Positions 1 through 8,216 of a stretch of DNA of 56,741 bases are shown piece by piece (within the stretch, counting starts at the first letter, position 1; every line of letters starts with the position of its first letter). The translations under genes were made by a program, and so were the position numbers. The stretch covers positions 1 to 56,741 of the forward strand of contig OMZQ01000010.1 of assembly GCA_900315595.1 (NCBI GenBank). Direction: 5' to 3'. The notes under the pieces were generated by a model. That model did not search any database. It was not told the DNA's origin and was given only the letters and a program-made list of their open reading frames with translations. The stretch comes from an uncultured Eubacteriales bacterium (GTDB taxonomy: Bacteria; Bacillota; Clostridia; Oscillospirales; Oscillospiraceae).

Positions 1-761
1 TGCAGACGGTACAGGTGAAGGTCTTGACGCCCGGCTCGGTGCAGGTGGGCTTCGTGGTGACCTTGCCCGCGTTCCAGCTATGATTGCCCGTCGCGGGAAT
101 GATATCCGAATAGGTGTCTTTGCATACCACGCAGGTATAGGTCATGGTGCCCTCTTCGCCGCAGGTGGGCTGCTTGGTGACCGTCCCGTCGTCGTAGAGG
201 TGGATCTGGTGGTTGGTCACGGCGGCCTCGTACTTGGTGAAGCCCAGGTCAGCCAGACGGTAGGAGTTGTTCCAGATGAGCCATGCGGTGAGCTCAAGCA
301 CCAGAGGGAAGCCCTCGTTGAGCAGCGCCTGGAGCTGAGTCTTGTCGGCGCCGGACCCGAAGACCTGGTAATTGGAGAAGGTCAGCTTCGTCGTGGGGAC
401 GTAGGAGGCCGGATACACCTTGGCCTCGCCCATGGCAACGCCGTAGTAGTTGACGTAGGCGGTATAGGGGGGTCTTCATGTTTGCGGTGAGAACCAGGGT
501 GATCTCGAAGTTATCCGTCACCAGGGCGAGCTCAATCTTCCCATCGGAGGGATAGTAATAGTCGCCGAAGTAGATGGTTTTTCCCGAGTCCACGAAGAGG
601 CCCACGTAGTAGTAGCCGTTTTCGGTATCGTTGTAACCGTTCAAGGCCTGGCTCTTGAGCCACTGGTAGACGTCGTTCTTGGTAGCTGCGGAGGCGGGCA
701 TCGCCAGCATCCCAACGAGCAGCGCCGCGATCAACAACAGGGACAGAATGCGCGTTTTCAT
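1..761 (-). pseudogene. Secreted Cys-pair repeat surface protein, frameshifted and cut by window edge
   Basis: The gene starts at an ATG at 761 behind a GAAAGGAG ribosome site and begins with a clear signal peptide (residues 1-25, ending ASAA). The first frame breaks at a run of six G (plus strand 467-472). Removing one base restores a continuous frame to the window edge, reading on through TPYTAYVNYYGVAMGEAK. The restored part ends in repeats of the type PTC-x4-G-x-xTYTC-x2-C. Repeats of this kind are common in secreted proteins of gut Firmicutes, and their function is not established. The 3' end lies outside the window. The homopolymer makes either a sequencing error or a true phase-variable frameshift possible. 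The product is probably a cell-surface or secreted protein; no enzyme domain is recognised. Confidence 0.65.
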
Positions 762-844
762 TTTCTTAGACTCCTTTCAGATTGCATATGTCAATCATTC
801 CCGCCGGATCACGCACCCGGAGAAACGAATGAACAACTAAGTAG

Positions 845-873
845 ATTATATATCGAAATAGAAAGAAAAGCAA
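845..873 (-). promoter_or_regulatory. Sigma-A-type promoter for the secreted repeat protein
   Basis: On the minus strand TTGCTT (868-873) and a perfect TATAAT (845-850) are separated by 17 bases. They lie about 85 bases upstream of the start codon at 761. Confidence 0.6.
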
Positions 874-886
874 GACGAATGAAAAA

Positions 887-3067
887 TTATTCGCAGTTTG
901 CCATCAGGCGGACGAAACGCATCAGGATGGTGGCGACTGCGGCGCGGGTGGCGGTGCCCTGCGGGGAGATTTTCGTGGACGAGGTGCCTTTGATGATCCC
1001 GTTTCCGACGGCCCAGGCCATCGCCTCGGTCGCGTAGCCGGAGATTGAGCTGCTGTCGGAATAGCGGCTCAGGTCTGCGGAGGGGGCAAAAGAGCAGCCG
1101 AAGGTCTTTGCGTACCGATAGAGGATCGTGACCATCTGCTCCCGCGTGATCTGGGAATTGGGGGCAAATTTGGTCTTTGAAACACCTTCCACAATGTGGT
1201 TTTCCGCTGCCCAGTTGACCGCATCGGCAAACCAGGCGTCGGCGGGGACGTCTGTAAAGCCGTGGGCGGCGGTCTTCTCGCCGGAAATGTTATAGAGCAC
1301 CTGCACCAGCATAGCGCGGGTCATGCCTGCTCCGGGCTTGAAGCGTCCGATTTCCACGCCGTTCATCAGCCCGGCGTTGTAGCAGAACTTCACGGCCGTC
1401 CCATACCAGTCGTTCAGACTGACGTCCTTGTAAGGACTTTCGCCCCGGCGTGTGATCCGGGCGAAGCCGGTTTTGTCGTTTGAGAAGACGGGGAAATAGC
1501 GCCCCTCCGGCAGCAGCGTGCTCCAGTCGTTGACCGTGTATCCCGAAGGCAGGACTTTTTTGCCGGTACGGCCGTCAACAATCTCACTGAAAGGACCGCT
1601 CTGCTTTTTCACGCAATAATAGGGATATTGCACGGAATCGCCGGAGAAGATCGGGTAGAGATAGCAATAATCATAATCGGTCAGCAGGTTTCCGCGTCCA
1701 TCCGCAAAAGCATACTTTCCGTCCGCCCGGCCCAGCGCGATGGTATTTGCCTCGTTGGAAATGACGCAAACACCCGGAACAGATCGGATCAGCCTGCCGT
1801 TCTGATCATAGAAGTCTGTACTTCTGGACCCGTCCTCCGCCGTATTGGAAAATGCGAAGCCCTGCTTTGTGCGGCCGGAAGGTAATCCGGCGACCTCGGC
1901 CAACAGGTTCAGATCCCAGTCATAGAACCGCGTGACGCCCGCAGGCCGGAACCAAAGAACCAGACTGCTGCCGGTTTGCATGACCACCGAGAACGATTCC
2001 GAAATCAGCGTCTGGCCCTGATCATCCGCAAGCTGCGCGTACCCTTCGGAATCGGTCAGCAGATACCAATCCTGCCGGAGCAGCCGGTTATGCGCCCGAT
2101 CCCATTCGGCTTTGGTCTGATAGCCGGAGGACGAGGCGATATAGTCCTCGGTCTTCCCGTCAACGGTCCCGCGGAAGGCGAAATAGGCAGGATCTTCCTG
2201 CAGGAAATAGGTCTGCTCGATCTGGTCGAAGCAGAGCGGGGCGATCTCAGAGCCGGTTCCGTTCAGCAGTCCGTATTTCCCGCCCTTGCCGACGATCATG
2301 GCCGGAAACTGGGACCGGAGCTTTTGAACGTCGTCATAGGTCTGATCGTCCAGGGGCGTACCGTCCGTGCGGATCATCCGATAGACGCCGTTCTGCCTGG
2401 AGAGCAGCAGGTCTGCGTCTGTGAAAGACAGGTATTCGTAGTCGTCCGGCAGATGCTTGTCCCCAAAGGCCTCCCAGAGGCTCCAGCCCTGTTCCGTATT
2501 GCAGCAGACAAGGCCGTTTTGTACCTCTCCGACGGCATAGGGGAACTCGGAGCCTTCCCATGAGACGAGGATCGACGGCACATCCTCCCACCATGCGCAC
2601 GATTCTCCGATCCGGAAGCCCAGCGACGCGCCCGTCACGCTGTCGTAAAGCGCCATGACTTCGTACGGAGACAGGAGTATGTCGTAAAGCCGCTTTCCGC
2701 TGAAGTCATACAGATATCCTGTCCCATACGGGGTCTCGCTGGTCAGAAACAGATTTTCTCCTATGACGGTATAGGGTTCGGGGCGGTCCGTTCCCGAGCT
2801 GTAAACGATATTCCCGCGATAGTCCACGATACCGGGGCTTCCTGTGAGAATATCCGTGTACACGGCGTATTCGCCATGGAACGACTCGATATCCGCCGTA
2901 TAGAACTTCGGCTTCGTCACAACGTAGATCGCGTTTTTGTCCGTATCGCCTTCCGCCTCCAGGACGCGGAAATCCATGCGCTCTGCCGCCAGCGCGAAGG
3001 GGATCGCGCCGGCCAGAAGCGCAAGGGTGACAAGCAGTGCGATGATGCGGGTCAGACAGGTTTTCAT
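887..3067 (-). CDS. S-layer homology (SLH) domain surface protein with WG-like repeats
   Basis: A 726-residue exported protein. Residues 1-28 form a signal peptide (basic start, long hydrophobic run, ALAAE cleavage area). The middle (about 30-540) holds repeated short stretches such as GKYGLLNGTGSEI and GKYAFADGRGNLL, resembling WG beta-strand repeats. Three SLH domains fill the C-terminus (about 546-590, 600-650 and 665-715), with motifs such as FTDVPADAWFADAV and ITREQMVTILYRY. SLH domains bind pyruvylated secondary cell-wall polymers, so the protein should sit non-covalently on the wall. A GTG three bases upstream (3070) is an alternative start; AGGAG lies 9 bases before the chosen ATG. 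The gene begins 24 bases after the stop of the membrane-tethered sigma factor gene and is probably its operon partner. Confidence 0.8.
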   Translation of the reverse strand: MKTCLTRIIALLVTLALLAGAIPFALAAERMDFRVLEAEGDTDKNAIYVVTKPKFYTADIESFHGEYAVYTDILTGSPGIVDYRGNIVYSSGTDRPEPYTVIGENLFLTSETPYGTGYLYDFSGKRLYDILLSPYEVMALYDSVTGASLGFRIGESCAWWEDVPSILVSWEGSEFPYAVGEVQNGLVCCNTEQGWSLWEAFGDKHLPDDYEYLSFTDADLLLSRQNGVYRMIRTDGTPLDDQTYDDVQKLRSQFPAMIVGKGGKYGLLNGTGSEIAPLCFDQIEQTYFLQEDPAYFAFRGTVDGKTEDYIASSSGYQTKAEWDRAHNRLLRQDWYLLTDSEGYAQLADDQGQTLISESFSVVMQTGSSLVLWFRPAGVTRFYDWDLNLLAEVAGLPSGRTKQGFAFSNTAEDGSRSTDFYDQNGRLIRSVPGVCVISNEANTIALGRADGKYAFADGRGNLLTDYDYCYLYPIFSGDSVQYPYYCVKKQSGPFSEIVDGRTGKKVLPSGYTVNDWSTLLPEGRYFPVFSNDKTGFARITRRGESPYKDVSLNDWYGTAVKFCYNAGLMNGVEIGRFKPGAGMTRAMLVQVLYNISGEKTAAHGFTDVPADAWFADAVNWAAENHIVEGVSKTKFAPNSQITREQMVTILYRYAKTFGCSFAPSADLSRYSDSSSISGYATEAMAWAVGNGIIKGTSSTKISPQGTATRAAVATILMRFVRLMANCE

Positions 3068-3091
3068 CACAATTATCTCCTGTTTGGTTTG

Positions 3092-4579
3092 TTATTCTTC
3101 TGTTACAATGACCGTCGCCCAGGGAAAGAGTATCTGGTAGGCAGCGCTGTAATAGATCGTGTAGGTCCCGGGCTCCGTGGGGGTAAAGCTGATGTTTGCG
3201 GCGCCGAGCGTTTGCGTTCCGACGCGGGCCGCCGACTCGTAGATCGCCGGCGCATCACTGGGCAGAGCCAGGAAAACCAGGTCCGCCGCTGTTCCGGTCC
3301 CGTGGAACGTCCAGGTTTCGCCCAGGGAGATCGTAACGGTCCCGGGTTTGGGCGGATAGGGCGGCTCGGTGGGAAGCGTGCCTGACGACTGCGTTGTGGC
3401 GGCCTCTGCGGGCGGTGCGCCGATCAGATTTTCCTCGCTGTCGGAGCTCCCTTCCGGCTCCGTCACCTGCGGCGTCGTCGGTTCGGTTACGGTGGACGTT
3501 GGAGCCGTCGGCTTCGGTTCGTTGGTTTTCGGTTCTGTGGTCTCCGGTTCCGTGGTCTCCGGTTCCGTGGTCTCAGGTTCCGTGGATTCCGGCTCGGTGG
3601 TGGTCTCTGCGGGCAGATCCTCCGGCGTTGCATCGCTCGTGTCCGGCGGAGCCGGCGCGGTATCGATTGGAGACGTCGTCACCAGTTCCGGCTGGATGGG
3701 CGGCGTGAACAGGAGCTCGGAGGGAACCGATGGGTCCGTCGTGTGCTGTACGGTCAGCGAGGCATTCTCCCGGTAATCCTTCCAGGCGGCATAGCCCACG
3801 AAGCCGCCGCCGATCATCAGAACCGAAAGGCCGCCCAGGACGACGCGCCCCAGGGCGGTCTCGAAGAAGGTCCGGCCCACGTGGAGCGCAACGGATGGGA
3901 TTGCGCGTTTGCCTGCCCCGACAACAGGCGTCTCGTTGCGCAGCAGGGCGACCAGGAAGGGGATCGGGCCCAAGCCGTAGAGCTTGACGCCCTCCTGTTC
4001 CAGCTTGCGGACGCGCTCCTCCACCTTCCGGCGGCTTCGGGCAAGCTGGCTTTTCACCGTGCCGGGGCTGATCTGCAAGGTCTCCGCGATCTGCTTGATC
4101 GGGACGTTTTCATAGTAGTACATGGCGACCAGCATACGCTGACCGTCCGAGAGCTCGTCCAGGATCTCGCGGACCAGGCGGGCATTCTCCTTTTGCTCCA
4201 GATGGAGGGCTGGGTCGGCGTCGGGATCCTCTGATCTCAGCGTGGGCTCCGGGACGGTATCCGCCTCGTCGGGATTCAGCTCCGAAAAGAGCACCGGCGT
4301 CCGCTTGCGGAGCTGGGATCGCGCCTCGTTGACCGCGATCTTCCGCAGCCAGGGCAGGAAGCTGCCGGCATCCCGGAGCTGCTCGAGATGGGAAAAGGCG
4401 TGGAGGTAGGTCTCCTGCTGCACGTCCAGAACGAGGTCTTCATCCCGGAGCAGAGCGTGAGCAGTCCGGTAAACCTCCTGGTGGGTGCAGTCGTAAAGCG
4501 CGGCCATAGCCTCCCGGTCTCCGGCGCGTGCAAGGTTCAGGAGCTCCTGGCTGATCTGCGATTTGCCGTTTTCTCTCAA
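3092..4579 (-). CDS. ECF RNA polymerase sigma factor with transmembrane segment and extracellular Thr/Pro-rich tail
   Basis: A 495-residue protein. The N-terminus is a complete ECF sigma factor: region 2 at about 24-94 (DVQQETYLHAF) and region 4 at about 137-187 (helix-turn-helix IKQIAETLQISPGTVKSQLARSR). After a basic linker comes one hydrophobic helix (about 244-266), then a low-complexity stretch rich in TEPETTEPE (about 325-385) and a final beta-rich domain of about 90 residues (410-495). The DNA-binding part must be cytoplasmic, so the tail should lie outside the cell. The start is a TTG that overlaps the TGA of the 55-codon gene upstream (TTGA), suggesting translational coupling. Sigma factors are normally soluble, so tethering suggests that activity depends on membrane release or is limited to the membrane. 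No separate anti-sigma gene is seen beside it. Confidence 0.8.
   Translation of the reverse strand: MRENGKSQISQELLNLARAGDREAMAALYDCTHQEVYRTAHALLRDEDLVLDVQQETYLHAFSHLEQLRDAGSFLPWLRKIAVNEARSQLRKRTPVLFSELNPDEADTVPEPTLRSEDPDADPALHLEQKENARLVREILDELSDGQRMLVAMYYYENVPIKQIAETLQISPGTVKSQLARSRRKVEERVRKLEQEGVKLYGLGPIPFLVALLRNETPVVGAGKRAIPSVALHVGRTFFETALGRVVLGGLSVLMIGGGFVGYAAWKDYRENASLTVQHTTDPSVPSELLFTPPIQPELVTTSPIDTAPAPPDTSDATPEDLPAETTTEPESTEPETTEPETTEPETTEPKTNEPKPTAPTSTVTEPTTPQVTEPEGSSDSEENLIGAPPAEAATTQSSGTLPTEPPYPPKPGTVTISLGETWTFHGTGTAADLVFLALPSDAPAIYESAARVGTQTLGAANISFTPTEPGTYTIYYSAAYQILFPWATVIVTEE
3531..3590 (-). repeat. 15-bp tandem repeat coding TEPET
   Basis: Four near-identical 15-base units (plus-strand form ggttccgtggtctcc) at 3531-3545, 3546-3560, 3561-3575 and 3576-3590 encode the Thr-Glu-Pro repeats of the sigma factor's extracellular linker. 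The unit length keeps the reading frame, so copy number could vary between strains without breaking the gene. Confidence 0.85.
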
Positions 4580-4743
4580 TGGAGAACGCCTCCTTCTGTT
4601 CCGGTCTCATTCTTTCGGTTCCGCGCATGCAGCGCGTCGAGACGATCCAAAATCTGCTTGAGCTGCCAGGCGGCCTGTTCATCTGGCAGCCGATAGTAAG
4701 CGATCAAGCTTCGATATAGATCGGCAAAGGTATCCTGTGCCAT
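4576..4743 (-). CDS. Small 55-residue protein coupled to the tethered sigma factor
   Basis: The ATG at 4743 follows an excellent ribosome site (AAAGGAGG, 8 bases upstream). The frame encodes 55 residues: MAQDTFADLYRSLIAYYRLP, then a helical stretch (EQAAWQLKQILDRLDALHAR) and a polar tail. It has no signal peptide or membrane segment. Its TGA overlaps the TTG start of the sigma gene, the usual sign of coupled translation. No family is recognised. From position alone it may be a regulator or partner of the sigma factor, or simply a leader that sets sigma translation. The good ribosome site and residue composition favour a real protein. Confidence 0.6.
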   Translation of the reverse strand: MAQDTFADLYRSLIAYYRLPDEQAAWQLKQILDRLDALHARNRKNETGTEGGVLH

Positions 4744-4781
4744 CCTGCCGCCTCCTTTCGTGATTCAAAAATGACGTCTAT

Positions 4782-4815
4782 CTTATAGATGCACGAGGCG
4801 GGCAAAAGGTTTACA
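4782..4815 (-). promoter_or_regulatory. Candidate ECF-sigma (autoregulatory) promoter
   Basis: On the minus strand TGTAAACCTTTT (4804-4815) is followed at 4791-4782 by CATCTATAAG, about 40 bases upstream of the small gene's ribosome site. It looks like an ECF -35 element (GTAAC-type followed by T-rich sequence) rather than a sigma-A site. If so, the tethered sigma factor may drive its own operon. This is inference from motif shape and position. Confidence 0.4.
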
Positions 4816-4880
4816 AAATCCGAAATCTTTTTGGCGGATTTGATCGAAACAGGAAAGATGCCGTTCGCTGCACGTATTCT

Positions 4881-4907
4881 TCTATAATATATCTGAATCG
4901 CTGTCAA
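4881..4907 (-). promoter_or_regulatory. Possible sigma-A promoter upstream of the sigma operon
   Basis: A perfect TTGACA (minus strand, 4902-4907) is followed after a short 15-base spacer by TATAGA (4881-4886). It would give basal transcription of the 55-codon gene and sigma operon. The rest of 4816-5004 shows nothing else. Confidence 0.35.
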
Positions 4908-5004
4908 AATACAATGACGATTTCTGATTGAGGCCGGAGCCGTGAGGGATTACGCGCTTCGGGCGCTTTTGCTGCCGCAGAATCTCCCGGAGCGCAGAAA
5001 AAGA

Positions 5005-5040
5005 GGGCGCGCTGCAATCCCTTCGTTTTGCAGCGCGCCC
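5005..5040 (-). terminator. Rho-independent terminator
   Basis: Perfect 13-base arms (gggcgcgctgcaa at 5005-5017 and ttgcagcgcgccc at 5028-5040). On the minus strand the hairpin is followed by CTCTTTTTCT. It ends the transcript of the NTF2-like gene. Confidence 0.8.
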
Positions 5041-5067
5041 CATGTAATTCAGGCGCGTAATATTCAA

Positions 5068-5499
5068 TTATTGTTCTTCAAATGCGGGTTTCCAGCCTGC
5101 GAACGCAACAAGCTGTTCGTCTGTGCGGTCGTAAGTCGATGCTTTGGAGCCGGTCAGCTTCCAGGCTCCATCTTCCTTCCGCAGGGTGAAATCGCCCTGC
5201 AAACGCCAACTGCTTTTCCGCCCGCCATAGACTGCGGCGACCACGCGGCTGCGGCCGGTCATCACAGCCTTCTCGCCGTTGATCTCCACCTCGATGCTGT
5301 CATGGTCCGCGGAATAATAGTTGAAGGTGCCGTCCAGAAGTCCCTTCAGGAAGGTCTCTGCCGACTGCTTTACGCCCGTCATGTGCAGCAGATGGTAATC
5401 GCTTGCCATCAGACTGTGCAGGGCGTCGGCATCCTTGGCGATCATAGATCGCCAGTATTCCCGGTAGATCTCCCGGATGATCTCACGCTCGTCCGTCAC
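5068..5499 (-). CDS. NTF2-like / SnoaL-type (DUF4440) protein
   Basis: A 143-residue soluble protein of the small cone-shaped NTF2-like fold: an N-terminal helix pair (REIIREIYREYWRSMIAKDA), then alternating strands ending in DGAWKLTGSKASTYD, a typical tail for DUF4440/SnoaL-like proteins. Members are small-molecule-binding proteins or enzymes of many kinds; no substrate can be assigned. The start is a GTG at 5499 that overlaps the TGA of the truncated flavodoxin gene (GTGA), so the two were co-translated. Because the deletion at about 5.9 kb removed the flavodoxin 5' end and its promoter region, this gene may now lack its native promoter. Confidence 0.7.
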   Translation of the reverse strand: MTDEREIIREIYREYWRSMIAKDADALHSLMASDYHLLHMTGVKQSAETFLKGLLDGTFNYYSADHDSIEVEINGEKAVMTGRSRVVAAVYGGRKSSWRLQGDFTLRKEDGAWKLTGSKASTYDRTDEQLVAFAGWKPAFEEQ

Positions 5500-5926
5500 T
5501 TCAGCAGCCCGTTCGAGTCAAGCCAGCGCCGGACCGCTTCCTTGGCGCTCGCGACTGCGCTTCCGGTGATGGAAAGGCCGTCCTTTACCGTCGCCCCGGG
5601 GCAGGTCCGCTTGAGGTCCCGCTCACTGGAGCCCATGCCGCTGCCTTCGTTCGTGCAGAGCGGCAGGATCGTCTTCCCGGAGAAATCATAGCGCTCCAGG
5701 AAGGTGAACACCGCCATCGGCATCGTTCCCCAGTAGTTGGGATAGGCCAGCACAACGGTGTCATACGCGTCGATCGATTCCGGCATGGATACCAGCTCCG
5801 GCCTGGCCTTTGCGCGCAGGTCCTTCTTGGCTTCCTCGATGCAGGTCATGTAGACCGGGGAATAGGGATTCTTCATCTCGATCTTGAAGCGGTCCGCAGC
5901 GATCAGATCCCAGGGATCGCCGTGCA
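5496..5926 (-). pseudogene. Flavodoxin, 5'-truncated remnant
   Basis: From about residue FKIEMKNPYSPVY to the end (ITGSAVASAKEAVRRWLDS) this reads as the C-terminal three quarters of a flavodoxin-family protein, including YPNYWGTMPMAVFTFLERYD and CTNEGSGMGSSERDL. The N-terminal FMN phosphate-binding loop (usually V-x-Y-F-S-x-x-G-N-T) is missing. Upstream of about 5926 the frame stays open, but the sequence there is the antisense of a LysR-type regulator, so those residues are not flavodoxin. The FMN site would be incomplete and the product non-functional. The stop overlaps the NTF2-like gene start. Confidence 0.75.
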
Positions 5927-6338
5927 TGATCTGTTTGAAAGCCGCGTCTATCTGATCGCGGACCGGAACGACCCGCTCGCGTCCCAAAACCTGATCCGGG
6001 CGGAAGACCTCTACGGACGCACGCTGATGGTCGGCGGAGGCTCGCCTTCGGCCTTGAAAGCCGTGCAGCATCGCCTGATTGCATCCGGGCGGATCGAGTA
6101 TTTCAACAGCCCCGACCACGACACCACGCTGACCAATATCGCGGCGGGAAGGGGCGTCTGTCTTGCGCCCGGCTTTCTGAACGACCACAGCGGTCAATTC
6201 GCATGGATCCCCTTCGACTGCAGCGAGAGCTTCTCTTGTGTTCTGTGTACGCATAAGGATGACCGCCGCCCGTCCCTGAAGGAATTCCTGACGACGCTGC
6301 AAACCCTTTACGCGGAAGCCACAGCCTTTCCGCTGTAA
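5907..6338 (+). pseudogene. LysR-family regulator, only the C-terminal effector domain remains
   Basis: The frame encodes the last ~140 residues of a LysR-type regulator: the second half of the effector-binding domain, with LIADRNDPLA, DHDTTLTNIAAGRGVCLAPGFL and the C-terminal helix. The helix-turn-helix and dimerisation helix are absent. The sequence abuts the antisense-oriented truncated flavodoxin near 5890-5935. A GTG (5922) could start translation, but no good ribosome site precedes it. Flavodoxin genes are often divergent from a LysR regulator, so a deletion of the shared promoter region and both 5' ends is the simplest explanation. Confidence 0.75.
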
Positions 6339-6358
6339 GCGGTCAAGTGCTCTGCAAA

Positions 6359-6407
6359 GATCCGGCTGCGCGAAAAACAGGTGATCCGGATGCGCGAAAA
6401 AATCGGT
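6359..6407. repeat. Tandem 24-bp direct repeat upstream of the MATE promoter
   Basis: Two copies of gatccgg(c/a)tgcgcgaaaaa start at 6359 and 6383 (24-base period) and end just before the -35 box at 6417. The position fits a pair of regulator sites, possibly for an activator or repressor of the exporter. This is inferred from location only. Confidence 0.45.
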
Positions 6408-6416
6408 GATTGTCGC

Positions 6417-6445
6417 TTGTTATCTGATTCGTTATGTGCTATAGT
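6417..6445 (+). promoter_or_regulatory. Sigma-A promoter of the MATE exporter gene
   Basis: TTGTTA (6417-6422), a 17-base spacer, and TATAGT (6440-6445) preceded by an extended -10 TGC. It lies about 105 bases before the start codon. Confidence 0.65.
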
Positions 6446-6551
6446 AATGATCCAGGCATAGCCTGCGGAGGCTTCTCTGCCTCGGCGCGCAAACGACGAC
6501 GCAGCCGGTCCGGGAAACCTTATCCTGAACCCTGAGATCGAGAGAAAAACA

Positions 6552-7916
6552 ATGACCAAACAACTTTCCAGGAATCATCTGACCGAGGGCACGGTGTGGA
6601 AGAGACTGCTTGTCTTTTTTCTGCCGATTGCCGCGGGAACCTGTATTCAGCAGCTTTATAACGCCGTGGACGGACTGATCCTGGGCAGATTCGTCGGCAC
6701 GGTGGCTCTGGCGGCGGTGGGCGGGAGCTCGGCGCAGATCATCAATCTGCTGATCGGCTTTTTCGTTGCCTTCACCGCCGGCGCGTCCGTCGTCATCTCC
6801 CAGCTCTATGGCAGCGGGCGCGCCGACGACGTGCAGGACGCATCGGGGAACGCGATCGCGGTCTTCGGCCTGCTGGGCGTGCTTCTGATGGCCTTCGGCC
6901 TTGCCGGAACGCCGGGAATGCTCCGTCTGCTCAAGACCCCGGAGGAGACCGTGCCGCAGGCTGTTCTCTATCTGCGCATCTATTTCCTCGGCGTTCCATT
7001 CGTTCTGATCCTGAATATGGAATCCAACATGCTTCGTGCCGTCGGCGATTCGGTCAGCCCCTTCGTGTACATGGTTGCAGGCTGTGTGACGAATATCGTC
7101 CTCGACGCCGTGTTCGTGATCGTCTTCCATTGGGGCATTGTCGGCGCAGCCGCTGCCACGGTCGCAGCCCAGGTGCTGAACACCGCCCTGCTGACCTGGA
7201 AGCTGATGACGACGAAGGAGACCTACCGCCTGCGCCTGCGCGATCTCAAGCTCCGCAGCGGCTATCTGAAAAGCATGCTCCGTCTGGGCATCCCTTCCGG
7301 TCTGCAATCTTCGATGTATGCAGTCAGCAATATGATCATCCAGGTCGGCGTGAATTCTCTCGGAACCGTCGTGGTGGCCTCCTGGGTCATGTCCGGCAAG
7401 ACGGACGGCATCTTCTGGGCCGTGAGCAGCGCGCTTGGAGCAGCCATTATGAGCTTCGTCGGTCAGAATCTCGGCGCGGGCAGGGGAGACCGCGTTAAGG
7501 AATGCGTGAAGCAGGGTATGATCCTGTCCGTGGTCATCACCCTCTGCCTGAGCGGTCTGATCCTGCTCAGCGGACGGCCGCTTCTGCGGCTTCTGACCAA
7601 GGACCAGGCGGTTCGGGATACCACCTGGCTGATCATGCTCTATTTTGTGCCGTTCTATTTTACCTGGTCCGTCGTGGAGGTCCTCTCCGCCGTTCTGCGC
7701 GGCTCCGGCGACGCCGTGCGGCCCGTCGTCATCACGGGCCTTGGGATCTGCCTGTTCCGCGTGATCTGGATCTACACCCTGTTTGCAAAGGTCCATACCC
7801 TCCTGGTTCTCAGCCTGTGCTATCCCGTCTCCTGGGTTTTGACCGGACTTGCCATGTTCATCTATTATCGCAGGGGAAGCTGGAAGCAGAACGGAAAGCT
7901 GATCGTGGAGCGGTAG
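6552..7916 (+). CDS. MATE-family multidrug efflux transporter
   Basis: A 454-residue integral membrane protein with about twelve hydrophobic segments in two similar halves, the length and layout of the MATE family (NorM/DinF type). The N-terminus (RLLVFFLPIAAGTCIQQLYNAVDGLILGRFVG) carries the family pattern around the first two helices, and AFTAGASVVISQLYGSGR follows. MATE proteins export cationic drugs or metabolites in exchange for Na+ or H+; substrate cannot be read from sequence. The ATG at 6552 has only a weak ribosome site (GAGATCGAGAG). The gene has its own promoter and stands alone downstream of the decayed LysR gene. Confidence 0.85.
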   Translation: MTKQLSRNHLTEGTVWKRLLVFFLPIAAGTCIQQLYNAVDGLILGRFVGTVALAAVGGSSAQIINLLIGFFVAFTAGASVVISQLYGSGRADDVQDASGNAIAVFGLLGVLLMAFGLAGTPGMLRLLKTPEETVPQAVLYLRIYFLGVPFVLILNMESNMLRAVGDSVSPFVYMVAGCVTNIVLDAVFVIVFHWGIVGAAAATVAAQVLNTALLTWKLMTTKETYRLRLRDLKLRSGYLKSMLRLGIPSGLQSSMYAVSNMIIQVGVNSLGTVVVASWVMSGKTDGIFWAVSSALGAAIMSFVGQNLGAGRGDRVKECVKQGMILSVVITLCLSGLILLSGRPLLRLLTKDQAVRDTTWLIMLYFVPFYFTWSVVEVLSAVLRGSGDAVRPVVITGLGICLFRVIWIYTLFAKVHTLLVLSLCYPVSWVLTGLAMFIYYRRGSWKQNGKLIVER

Positions 7917-7954
7917 ACGCAGCCGCAAAACAACGGAGAGACTGTATTATATTT

Positions 7955-8003
7955 GGATATGAATATGGATATGGATATGAATATGAATATGAATATGAAT
8001 ATG
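7955..8003. repeat. Hexanucleotide microsatellite (GRATAT)8
   Basis: Eight consecutive hexamers ggatat/gaatat run from 7955 to 8002, an AT-rich island between the MATE gene and the M16 protease gene. The following bases include two copies of ggttgaacgctgtt-like sequence (about 8010-8045). The remaining 7917-8216 region shows no gene, and no clear promoter was recognised. Confidence 0.9.
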
Positions 8004-8216
8004 TTGCTTTTGTTGAACGCTGTTCAGCACGGTTGAACGCTGTTGAAGAATGCTCCTGCCCCAAGAAGCGGTCTGTCAGGATGTGATTCCGCAAGCGGTT
8101 CGGGGATCAGAACCAAAAGCAACGATCAAAGGCGTGAAAGAGCGTTGGGGAGCCCGCCGGGACAACGGCGGACGATCCTCAGGATACGAAAATAGCTATG
8201 AAAGCAGGAGAACCGT

